Source: Nocardioides marmorisolisilvae
GTDB lineage: Bacteria; Actinomycetota; Actinomycetes; Propionibacteriales; Nocardioidaceae
NCBI RefSeq assembly: GCF_003725775.1
Contig: NZ_RJSG01000002.1
Span: forward strand, 1,020,400 to 1,084,399
DNA length: 64,000 bases
Reading direction: 5' to 3'
In this document: positions 57,387 through 64,000 of the stretch, piece after piece
Numbering within the stretch: position 1 is the stretch's first letter
Layout of the letters: every line of letters starts with the position of its first letter
Notes under the pieces: generated by a model
The model's database searches: none
What the model saw: only the letters and a program-made list of their open reading frames with translations
Told to the model about the DNA's origin: nothing
Translations under genes and position numbers: made by a program

Positions 57387-58019
57387 ATGACCTCCCCGAC
57401 CATCGGCGTGTTCGCCCTCCAGGGCGACGTCCGCGAGCACCTGCACGCGCTCGCCGGTCTTGGTGTCGAGGCGATCGGTGTGCGGCGGCCGTCTGAGCTC
57501 GAGCGTTGCGACGGCCTGATCATCCCGGGCGGCGAGAGCACGACGATGTTCAAGCTGGCTCGCACCTTCGAGCTCTTCGAGCCGATCCAGAAACGGATCG
57601 CCGGCGGAATGCCGACGTTCGGGACGTGCGCCGGGATGATCATGCTGGCCGACCGCATCGTCGACGGCACCTCCGACCAGGAGACCCTCGGAGGCTTGGA
57701 CATCACGGTGCGGCGCAACGCGTTCGGCCGCCAGGTCGACTCCTTCGAGGGCAACCTCGACTTCACCGGACTCGACGACCCGGTGCACGCGGTCTTCATC
57801 CGTGCGCCCTGGGTGGAGCAGGTCGGCGCGGACGTCGAGGTGCTCGCACGAGTGGCGAGCGGCGACGCCGCAGGTAGGATCGTCGCGGTCCGTCAGGGAC
57901 CGTTGCTGGCGACGTCCTTCCACCCCGAGGTGGGCAGCGACAGCCGCATCCACCGGGTCTTCGTCGAGATGGTGGTTTCGACAAGCTCAACCGCCGCAGG
58001 GCTAGGAAAGGGACGCTGA
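57387..58019 (+). CDS. pdxT: Pyridoxal 5'-phosphate synthase glutaminase PdxT
   Basis: 210 residues. [16 protein letters not shown] start, [10 protein letters not shown], catalytic Cys in FGTCAGMI and His in SFHPEVGSD. Supplies ammonia to PdxS. A 19-bp dispersed repeat (57974-57992) lengthens the C-terminus ([15 protein letters not shown]). TAGAAT lies six bases before the ATG. Its stop overlaps the yebC start (TGATG). Confidence 0.95.
   Translation: MTSPTIGVFALQGDVREHLHALAGLGVEAIGVRRPSELERCDGLIIPGGESTTMFKLARTFELFEPIQKRIAGGMPTFGTCAGMIMLADRIVDGTSDQETLGGLDITVRRNAFGRQVDSFEGNLDFTGLDDPVHAVFIRAPWVEQVGADVEVLARVASGDAAGRIVAVRQGPLLATSFHPEVGSDSRIHRVFVEMVVSTSSTAAGLGKGR
57974..57992. repeat. Dispersed repeat inside pdxT
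   Basis: GGTTTCGACAAGCTCAACC, close to the copy in thrS (37857-37875). It encodes the last part of PdxT, beyond the conserved domain. Confidence 0.75.
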
Positions 58020-58783
58020 TGTCTGGCCACTCCAAGTGGGCGACTACGAAGCACAAGAAGGCTGTCGTCGACGCCAAGCGCAGCAAGATGAACACCAAGC
58101 TCATCAAGAACATCGAGGTCGCGGCCCGGATGGGTGGCGGTGACCCGGCGGGCAACCCGACCCTCTTCGACGCGATCCAGAAGGCGAAGAAGTCCTCGGT
58201 CACCAAGGACAACATCGAGCGCGCGGTCAAGCGGGGGTCCGGTGCCGAGGCGGGTGGCGCCGACTACACCACGATCATGTACGAGGGCTACGGCCCGAAC
58301 GGCGTCGCGATCCTCATCGAGTGCCTGACCGACAACAAGAACCGTGCCGCGATGGAGGTCCGGACCGCGACCACGCGCAACGGCGGCTCGCTGGCCGACC
58401 CGGGTTCGGTGTCGTACCTGTTCCACCGCAAGGGCGTCGTCGTGCTGCCGAAGGCTCAGGAGGGCAAGGACGTCAGCGAGGACGACGTGCTCGAGGCGAC
58501 GCTGGACGCGGGTGCCGAGGACGTCAACGACCTCGGCGACTCGTTCGAGGTCGTCAGCGAGGCCACCGACCTGGTGGCCGTGCGCTCGGCGCTGCAGGAG
58601 GCCGGGCTCGACTACGACTCCGCCGAGGCCTCGTTCGTGCCGTCGATGCAGGTCGAGCTGGACGCCGAGGGCGCCACAAAGATCTTCAAGCTGATCGACG
58701 CGCTCGAGGACCTGGACGACGTCCAGAACGTCTTCGCGAACTTTGACGTATCCGACGACGTGATGGCCTCCATCGAGGCCTGA
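58019..58783 (+). CDS. YebC/PmpR-family transcriptional or translational regulator
   Basis: 254 residues. [23 protein letters not shown] start, [20 protein letters not shown] and [11 protein letters not shown], then [14 protein letters not shown]: the full YebC pattern. Long called a transcription regulator, more recently linked to ribosome stalling relief. Overlaps pdxT by one base; the next gene on the same strand is ruvC, the common yebC-ruvC order, interrupted here by a leftward cupin. Confidence 0.93.
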   Translation: MSGHSKWATTKHKKAVVDAKRSKMNTKLIKNIEVAARMGGGDPAGNPTLFDAIQKAKKSSVTKDNIERAVKRGSGAEAGGADYTTIMYEGYGPNGVAILIECLTDNKNRAAMEVRTATTRNGGSLADPGSVSYLFHRKGVVVLPKAQEGKDVSEDDVLEATLDAGAEDVNDLGDSFEVVSEATDLVAVRSALQEAGLDYDSAEASFVPSMQVELDAEGATKIFKLIDALEDLDDVQNVFANFDVSDDVMASIEA

Positions 58784-58794
58784 GCGTTACCGGC

Positions 58795-59277
58795 CTAGAG
58801 CCAGTAGTTGTCGTGCCGCAGGAAGAAGGCGGCCTTCTCCTCCTCGGTCATGGTCGCGGTGCCGCCGGCGAACAGCGTCTCGAAGTACTCCTCGCGCGGC
58901 GCACCGGGGGTGAAGAGCAGCAGCATCGAGGCCGGCTCGCCCGACTCGTTCTTGAACCCGTGGATGCCGCCCGGCGGGACGTGCACGAAGTCGCCCGGCG
59001 CCTGCGGCTTCCACCCGTCGCCGTCGTGGATGAGCACCGTCCCGGACAGGATGTAGAAGGACTCGGAGACGGTCTTGTGGAAGTGCGGGTCCGGGCCGCT
59101 CACGTGCGGGCCGAAGTTCCACCGGTACAGCCCGAAGGCGCCGTCGGTGGCGGCGTGGGTCGCCAGGTAGTCGACCGTGTTGCCCGGAGGCGTTCCGAGG
59201 TCCGGGGGATCGGAGGACACGCGTCCGAACGCGCTTCGCTCGCCGGGTCCGTCGTACTGGGGTGCCGGGTAGGACAT
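58795..59277 (-). CDS. Cupin-domain protein
   Basis: 160 residues. Cupin motif 1 [23 protein letters not shown] and motif 2 [19 protein letters not shown] (His/Glu metal ligands all present), then an extended C-terminus. Small-molecule binding or dioxygenase-like; substrate unknown. Sits leftward between yebC and ruvC. CACGAT lies six bases upstream of the ATG on the minus strand. Confidence 0.85.
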   Translation of the reverse strand: MSYPAPQYDGPGERSAFGRVSSDPPDLGTPPGNTVDYLATHAATDGAFGLYRWNFGPHVSGPDPHFHKTVSESFYILSGTVLIHDGDGWKPQAPGDFVHVPPGGIHGFKNESGEPASMLLLFTPGAPREEYFETLFAGGTATMTEEEKAAFFLRHDNYWL

Positions 59278-59355
59278 CTCGCCATCGTGCCACCGTCACG
59301 ATCGGGTTCGGTGTGTCGGCGTCGCGCGGCAGGCCGGGTCTGGTTAAGTTCTATC

Positions 59356-59369
59356 CGAACAGGTGTTCG
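59356..59369. promoter_or_regulatory. LexA/SOS box upstream of ruvC
   Basis: CGAACAGGTGTTCG, a perfect palindrome matching the actinobacterial SOS box CGAACRNNYGTTCG, 27 bases upstream of the ruvC ATG. Confidence 0.85.
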
Positions 59370-59396
59370 TACGACGGCAACCAGGAGTGGACCACC

Positions 59397-59924
59397 ATGC
59401 GTGTGCTGGGGATCGACCCGGGACTGACCCGCTGCGGCGTCGGCGTGGTCGAGGGCGGCATCGGGCGGGCGCTGACCCTGGTCGAGGTGGGAGTGGTCAA
59501 GACGACCCCCGAGCTCCCGATCGAGGACCGGCTGCTGCTGATCTCGCGCGGCATCGACACCTGGATCGACGCCACCGCACCGGATGCGATCGCGGTCGAG
59601 CGGGTGTTCTCGCAGGCGAACGTGAAGACCGTGATGGGCACCGCTCAGGTCAGCGGTCTCGCGCTCGTGGCCGCGGCGGCGCGCGGTATCCCCGTCACCA
59701 TGCACACGCCCAGTGAGGTGAAGGCCGCGGTGACCGGCAGCGGTCGCGCGGACAAGGCTCAGGTCGGAGCGATGGTCGCGCGCCTGCTCCGGCTGGACGC
59801 GGTGCCGAAGCCGGCGGACGCCGCCGACGCGCTCGCGCTGGCGATCTGCCACATCTGGCGCGGCCCAGCCACGAACCGGATCCAGGCGGCGGTGGCTGCC
59901 CAGGCAGCAGGAGGCGCGCGGTGA
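59397..59924 (+). CDS. ruvC: Holliday junction endonuclease RuvC
   Basis: 175 residues. [14 protein letters not shown] with the first catalytic Asp, EVGVV then [15 protein letters not shown] (Glu), [21 protein letters not shown] and the final Asp pair in [14 protein letters not shown]. Resolves Holliday junctions with RuvAB. Start ATG 59397 chosen for the conserved N-terminus. LexA box upstream; stop overlaps ruvA start (GTGA). Confidence 0.96.
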   Translation: MRVLGIDPGLTRCGVGVVEGGIGRALTLVEVGVVKTTPELPIEDRLLLISRGIDTWIDATAPDAIAVERVFSQANVKTVMGTAQVSGLALVAAAARGIPVTMHTPSEVKAAVTGSGRADKAQVGAMVARLLRLDAVPKPADAADALALAICHIWRGPATNRIQAAVAAQAAGGAR

Positions 59925-60532
59925 TCGCGTTCGTCAGCGGACGGGTCGCCGCGATCGGGCTGACCTCGGCAGTGCTCGAGGTCGGTGGGGTCGGTCTGGA
60001 GCTCCAGTGCACCCCGAACACTCTGGCTGCACTCTCGACCGGGGGAGCCGCGACGCTGCCGACGAGCATGGTGGTCCGCGAGGACTCGCTCACCCTCTTC
60101 GGCTTCGCCGACGAGGACGAGAAGCAGATGTTCGAGCTCGTGCAGACAGCCAGCGGCGTCGGACCCAAGCTGGCCCAGGCGATGCTTGCGGTGATGAGCC
60201 CCGAGTCGATCCGTCGTGCGGTGAGCACCGACGACGTCAAGACGCTGACCGCTGTCCCCGGCATCGGGCTGAAGGGTGCTCAGCGGATCATTCTCGAGCT
60301 GCGGGATCGGATCGGTGCGCCGGGGTCGACGGTCACCAGCACCGCCGCGACCACGGTGACGGGGTCCGGGTGGCAGACCCAGGTGCACGGTGGCCTCGTC
60401 GGGCTCGGTTGGTCCGGCAAGGAGGCCGACAAGGCCGTCGCCGCCGTCACTCCCGAGGCTGACCAGATGGAAACCCCGGACGTCGCGCGCCTCTTGCGGC
60501 TCGCGCTCCAGACTCTGAGCAGGGCGCTGTGA
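59921..60532 (+). CDS. ruvA: Holliday junction DNA helicase subunit RuvA
   Basis: 203 residues. [22 protein letters not shown]-fold start, [19 protein letters not shown] and [19 protein letters not shown] (two HhH motifs), C-terminal domain III after a Thr/Ser linker. Binds the junction and guides RuvB. Both ends overlap neighbouring genes (GTGA). Confidence 0.95.
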   Translation: MIAFVSGRVAAIGLTSAVLEVGGVGLELQCTPNTLAALSTGGAATLPTSMVVREDSLTLFGFADEDEKQMFELVQTASGVGPKLAQAMLAVMSPESIRRAVSTDDVKTLTAVPGIGLKGAQRIILELRDRIGAPGSTVTSTAATTVTGSGWQTQVHGGLVGLGWSGKEADKAVAAVTPEADQMETPDVARLLRLALQTLSRAL

Positions 60533-61647
60533 CCGAGAAGCCCGAGTCCTCGATCCAGGCGGCCCTGGAAGAAGCAGAGCTGGAGCTTCTGAGGCAGCGC
60601 AGCCTGGAGCAGCGCTCCGCGCTCACCGGCGGCGAGGCCGACGCCGACGAGCGTGCTGTCGAAGCCGCACTGCGCCCCCGATCGCTGGACGAGGTCATCG
60701 GCCAGGAACGGGTGCGCGAGCAGCTGTCGCTGGTGCTCCAGGCTGCCCGGTCCCGGGGCCGCGCGGCCGACCACGTGCTGCTCTCCGGTCCGCCCGGCCT
60801 GGGCAAAACCACGCTGGCGATGATCATCGCCGCTGAGCTGTCGGCTCCGCTGCGGCTCACGAGCGGGCCCGCGATCACCCACGCCGGCGATCTCGCCGCG
60901 ATCCTGTCCGGTCTCAACGAGGGCGACGTGCTGTTCGTCGACGAGATCCACCGGATGTCGCGTCCCGCCGAGGAGATGCTCTACCTGGCGATGGAGGACT
61001 TCCGTGTCGACGTGGTCATCGGCAAGGGGCCGGGAGCGACCGCGATCCCGCTGGAGATCCCGCCGTTCACGCTCGTCGGCGCCACCACCCGTGCCGGCCT
61101 GCTGCCGGGCCCTCTGCGCGACCGTTTCGGCTTCACCGGGCACCTGGAGTTCTACGGTGCCGACGAGCTCGACGAGATCGTCCGGCGTTCGGCGGGACTG
61201 CTCGAGGTCGAGACCCTGCCGGACGGCACCGCGGAGATCGCTTCGCGCTCGCGCGGCACCCCGCGGATCGCGAACAGGCTGCTGCGGCGGGTGCGCGACT
61301 ACGCCCAGGTCCGCGCCGACGGCGTGGTGACCCGGGACATCGCCCGGCGCGCGCTCGACCTGTTCGAGGTCGACGAGTCCGGCCTGGACCGCTTGGACCG
61401 TGCCGTCCTGGACGCCCTGTGCAGCCGGTTCGGCGGGGGACCGGTCGGCCTGAGCACCCTCGCGGTCGCCGTCGGCGAGGAGCGCGAGACGGTCGAAGAG
61501 GTCGCCGAGCCGTTCCTGGTGCGCAACGGGATGCTCGCGCGCACGCCCCGCGGGCGAGTCGCCACCGCCGCCGCGTGGGCTCACCTCGGTCTCGACGTAC
61601 CGGCACCGGCGCAGAGCGATCGTCAACCGGGCCTGTTCGACGGTTGA
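60529..61647 (+). CDS. ruvB: Holliday junction branch-migration ATPase RuvB
   Basis: 372 residues. Walker [14 protein letters not shown], Walker [10 protein letters not shown], sensor [17 protein letters not shown], arginine finger region in PLRDRFGF, winged helix with [14 protein letters not shown] at the end. The N-terminus is about 45 residues longer than the minimal RuvB before [11 protein letters not shown], with a Glu/Leu-rich helix. Last gene of ruvCAB. Confidence 0.96.
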   Translation: MTEKPESSIQAALEEAELELLRQRSLEQRSALTGGEADADERAVEAALRPRSLDEVIGQERVREQLSLVLQAARSRGRAADHVLLSGPPGLGKTTLAMIIAAELSAPLRLTSGPAITHAGDLAAILSGLNEGDVLFVDEIHRMSRPAEEMLYLAMEDFRVDVVIGKGPGATAIPLEIPPFTLVGATTRAGLLPGPLRDRFGFTGHLEFYGADELDEIVRRSAGLLEVETLPDGTAEIASRSRGTPRIANRLLRRVRDYAQVRADGVVTRDIARRALDLFEVDESGLDRLDRAVLDALCSRFGGGPVGLSTLAVAVGEERETVEEVAEPFLVRNGMLARTPRGRVATAAAWAHLGLDVPAPAQSDRQPGLFDG

Positions 61648-61752
61648 TTAGACCGCTTCTCCTTATCGCAGCACCGATGGTATTTCGGTGTTACGTTCCG
61701 GAAGTCATAACGAGTTTTGACTCTCGGAACCAAAAAGCAAATAGGAGTCTCG

Positions 61753-62229
61753 GTGCTAAAGAACCTTCTTCGCTCGATGGCGGTAGTCATCGGTGTCGTC
61801 CTCTGTGTGGCCTTTACCGGTCCCGCTTCACAAGCTGCGACAACTACTACGGTCACGTTGGCCACGACCCTTGGCGGGACGCCGAAAGGCCAAGCCAAGG
61901 CAACCATCAAGATCACATGGACGAGTGCCACGACCGTCACTCTCACCGGAACAATCACCGATGTCTGCCCCGCGGACGGTGCCGGCGCCTACTTGGTACT
62001 TGACGGTGTAACCAGCGCCTCGATGAACAACGCTATCGGTCCGATTACCTTTGTTAAGGACACAGACGGTTGCGGGAATGGGTCTGTCTCCTTCACGAAC
62101 TACAAGGTTCCGAACTACGGGTACAAGATCAGGTCTGTCTGGTTGACGCTGCAGGAGCGCGACGCCAACGTGGCCTGCGACAACAGCGGCTGCGAGGTCG
62201 GGACCACCCGTTCGAACCCGTACAGCTGA
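61753..62229 (+). CDS. Secreted hypothetical protein, atypical base composition
   Basis: 158 residues from GTG 61753 (GGAGTCTCG just upstream; an in-frame TTG at 61717 has no such site). Signal peptide at about 1-30 (MAVVIGVVLCVAFTGPASQA). Mature part is Thr/Ser-rich with four Cys, probably two disulfides. G+C in 61741-61860 is 66 of 120 (55%), well below the flanking genes. Sits between ruvB and yajC, which are usually adjacent, so it may be a recent acquisition. Not recognised. Confidence 0.65.
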   Translation: MLKNLLRSMAVVIGVVLCVAFTGPASQAATTTTVTLATTLGGTPKGQAKATIKITWTSATTVTLTGTITDVCPADGAGAYLVLDGVTSASMNNAIGPITFVKDTDGCGNGSVSFTNYKVPNYGYKIRSVWLTLQERDANVACDNSGCEVGTTRSNPYS

Positions 62230-62261
62230 CATCAGGGCTGTCTAAGAACGCGGGTCTTCAT

Positions 62262-62295
62262 CCAGGTCCCCGAGGTCGAAGCCTCGGGGACCTGG
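62262..62295 (+). terminator. Terminator before yajC
   Basis: 14-bp perfect stem CCAGGTCCCCGAGG / CCTCGGGGACCTGG with 6-base loop, followed by TCCTT, 32 bases after the secreted-protein stop. Confidence 0.78.
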
Positions 62296-62390
62296 TCCTT
62301 CATGCCGCGTAAGGTGGTTACACTTCCCGGCGGTGCCAATGCCTGCTGATGGGCGCACCAGACCCCCCGAACCCGATCCGAGAGTCCACC

Positions 62391-62702
62391 GTGTCCCCAG
62401 AGCTGGCGCAGTTCCTGGTGTTCCTGGTTGCCCTGGTGGGCCTCGGGTACCTGGTCACGCGGCCGGCGCGCCGGCAGCAGCGGCAGATGTCGGAACTTCA
62501 GGCGGACATCGAGATCGGCGACGAGGTGATCCTCTCCGCAGGTATCTTCGGCACCGTCCGTTCCGTCGATGACGACCGGGTCGGGCTCGAGATCGCCGAG
62601 GGCACCGTGATCACGGTGGCCCGGCAGGTCGTCGTACGACGTGTGCCCGACCAGGTGGACGAGACCGAAGCACCACCCGCAGAGCACGAATCCGAAGACT
62701 GA
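62391..62702 (+). CDS. yajC: Preprotein translocase subunit YajC
   Basis: 103 residues. N-terminal membrane helix (LAQFLVFLVALVGLGYLV), RPARRQQRQ, IEIGDEVILSAGIFGTV and ITVARQVVVRRV, the YajC pattern with an acidic tail. Accessory part of SecDF-YajC. GTG 62391 chosen at the conserved start; a longer frame to 62349 adds no conserved residues. 14 bases before secD. Confidence 0.93.
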   Translation: MSPELAQFLVFLVALVGLGYLVTRPARRQQRQMSELQADIEIGDEVILSAGIFGTVRSVDDDRVGLEIAEGTVITVARQVVVRRVPDQVDETEAPPAEHESED

Positions 62703-62716
62703 GGAGACGCTGGACC

Positions 62717-64000
62717 GTGGCCAAGAAGACGTCCCGACCGGGACGCACCCTGATCACCTTCTTCCTGGTGGTCGGCGTGCTCTACGGTCTCGCCGCCCTC
62801 GGTGGCACGTTCAAGCCGAAGCTCGGCCTGGACCTGGAGGGTGGCACCCGGATCACCTTGCAGGCCGTCGGTAACGGCGTGACCAAGACCAAGATGGACC
62901 AGGCGCGCAGCATCATCGACCAGCGCGCCAACGGCACCGGTGTCACAGAGGCCAACGTGACCGTCCAGGGCAGCCGCAACATCGTGGTCGAGATCCCGGG
63001 CAAGAACAGCGGCAGCCTGGTCGACTCGGTCAAGCGCACCGCCCAACTGCGGTTCCGCCTGGTGGCGCAGTGCGGGGGCCAGTCGTGCGCCGGCGACGGT
63101 AGCCCGGTGGCGCCGACGCCGAGCGCGACGGCGACACCCACGGCGACGCCCACGGGCAAGTCCACGGCGAAGTCGACGCCCACCGCGACCCCGACCACGA
63201 GCGCCACCTCGACGCCCAAGCCGCGTCCGGCTCCCAAGCTGGCCGACGCGACCCCGACGGCGACTCCGACCGGGACCTCGACGGCCAAGCCGACGGCAAC
63301 CCCGACGCCGACGACGCCCGCCGGCGTGGACAAGGGCGCCTCGATCAACGACCCGATCAAGTGGGCCGCGGACCCGGGAACCGAGTGGCTGACGAAGTTC
63401 GCGGCCTTCAAGTGCCCGAAGAACGGCGACACCACCCCGGTCGCCGACAACCCGGACCAGCCGCTGATCACCTGTGACCCGACGAACAAGGTCAAGTACC
63501 TGCTCTCGAAGGCGGTGATCGAGGGCACCTCGCTCAAGAGCGCCTCGGCCGGCATCCCGCAGAACCAGGCCGTCTGGGCGGTCAACCTGGCGCTCAAGGG
63601 CAAGGCGGTCGGCGTCTTCGCCAACATCAGTCGCACGCTGATCAACAACGGTGGCCAGTTCGCGATCGTGCTGGACGGCAAGGTTCTCTCGAACCCCGGG
63701 TTCAACGGGGTCATCACCGACGGGTCCGCGCAGATCACCGGAAGCTTCAACGAGAAGACGGCGTCCTCGCTGGCGAACTCGCTGAAGTACGGCGCACTGC
63801 CGATCCGTTTCGACTCGCATCCGCAGGTGGAGATCATCGGTCCGTCCCTCGCCGGTGACCAGCTCTCCGCGGGCATCCTCGCCGGCATCATCGGTCTGGC
63901 GATCGTGATGATCTACTGCCTGCTCTACTACCGCGGCCTCGGCCTCGTGGTGATCTCCTCGCTGATCGTCGCGGCGGGCGTGACGTACGCGCTGGTGCTG
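62717..64000 (+). CDS. secD: Protein translocase subunit SecD (3' end outside window)
   Basis: 428 codons to the window edge. GTG 62717 follows GAGGAGACG. N-terminal helix (RTLITFFLVVGVLYGLAALG), the signature LGLDLEGGTRITLQ, the P1 head domain, and the start of the membrane domain (AGDQLSAGILAGIIGLAIVMIYCLLYYRGL split). An unusual Thr/Pro/Ala-rich low-complexity stretch of about 80 residues (63090-63345) is inserted in the periplasmic domain. Uses the proton gradient to help SecYEG export. Forms an operon with yajC. Confidence 0.95.
   Translation, partial: MAKKTSRPGRTLITFFLVVGVLYGLAALGGTFKPKLGLDLEGGTRITLQAVGNGVTKTKMDQARSIIDQRANGTGVTEANVTVQGSRNIVVEIPGKNSGSLVDSVKRTAQLRFRLVAQCGGQSCAGDGSPVAPTPSATATPTATPTGKSTAKSTPTATPTTSATSTPKPRPAPKLADATPTATPTGTSTAKPTATPTPTTPAGVDKGASINDPIKWAADPGTEWLTKFAAFKCPKNGDTTPVADNPDQPLITCDPTNKVKYLLSKAVIEGTSLKSASAGIPQNQAVWAVNLALKGKAVGVFANISRTLINNGGQFAIVLDGKVLSNPGFNGVITDGSAQITGSFNEKTASSLANSLKYGALPIRFDSHPQVEIIGPSLAGDQLSAGILAGIIGLAIVMIYCLLYYRGLGLVVISSLIVAAGVTYALVL

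Noticed and set aside
1-64000. CRISPR arrays, rRNA genes, insertion sequences
   Set aside because: None seen: no regularly spaced identical repeats, no conserved rRNA stretches and no transposase motifs.

Overview
The window is 64 kb of high-GC actinobacterial chromosome. The best guess is a member of the Nocardioidaceae, close to Nocardioides. This rests on an SsgA/B-family cell-division protein, a GAF-ANTAR regulator, a SigF/SigB-type sigma factor, PdxS/PdxT and pgsA neighbourhoods, the ruvCAB-yajC-secD order, many leaderless genes, and two copies of a GGTTTCGACAnsCTCAACC-type repeat that I associate with this group. The genus is an inference; no rRNA gene is present.

Layout. 1-5 kb: the end of an asparagine-synthetase-like gene, then a leftward sulfate/sulfite assimilation operon (sulfite reductase, zinc-ribbon protein, APS/PAPS reductase, CbiX-type chelatase) preceded by a short cysteine-type leader peptide. 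5-11 kb: glyA, a kinase-fold protein, a lipoprotein, a YihY/BrkB membrane protein, small proteins and a potassium channel. 11-15 kb: a general-stress block (STAS protein, hemerythrin, SigF-type sigma factor, GAF-ANTAR protein, two small membrane proteins) with four promoters of the GTTTAA-N13-15-GGGTAA type. 15-20 kb: a glycine-rich surface protein, three tRNAs (Val, Cys, Gly), an aminodeoxychorismate-lyase-like enzyme, an SsgB-like protein and tRNA-Val(CAC).

20.4-35.5 kb is an integrated element bounded by a 27-bp direct repeat of the 3' end of tRNA-Val(CAC). It carries three tyrosine recombinases, excisionase-type proteins, a toxin-antitoxin pair with a third co-transcribed TPR gene, a replication-type protein, small zinc-ribbon proteins and a phage tape-measure protein, but no recognisable terminase, portal or capsid gene. 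It looks like a decayed prophage or a phage satellite.

35.5-46.5 kb: a short redox cluster behind a KstR-like operator, thrS-HIT, a large membrane-spanning sigma factor, an ABC exporter whose ATPase carries a cyclic-nucleotide-binding domain, a CDP-alcohol phosphatidyltransferase, pdxS and a DUF6891 gene. 46.6-50 kb: an AurF-like diiron oxygenase, an FprB-type ferredoxin/ferredoxin-NADP reductase and a TetR regulator, with twin operators.

50-57.4 kb is the most unusual region: two transcription units encoding three ER/SipW-type signal peptidases with at least four proteins that have TasA/SipW-type signal segments, an LPxTG-type anchored protein and a LamG-like secreted protein. One peptidase is fused to its own substrate-like segment. 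This block, with the oxygenase cluster, separates pdxS from pdxT. 57.4-64 kb: pdxT, yebC, a cupin, ruvCAB behind a LexA box, a lower-GC secreted protein, yajC and the start of secD (cut by the window end).
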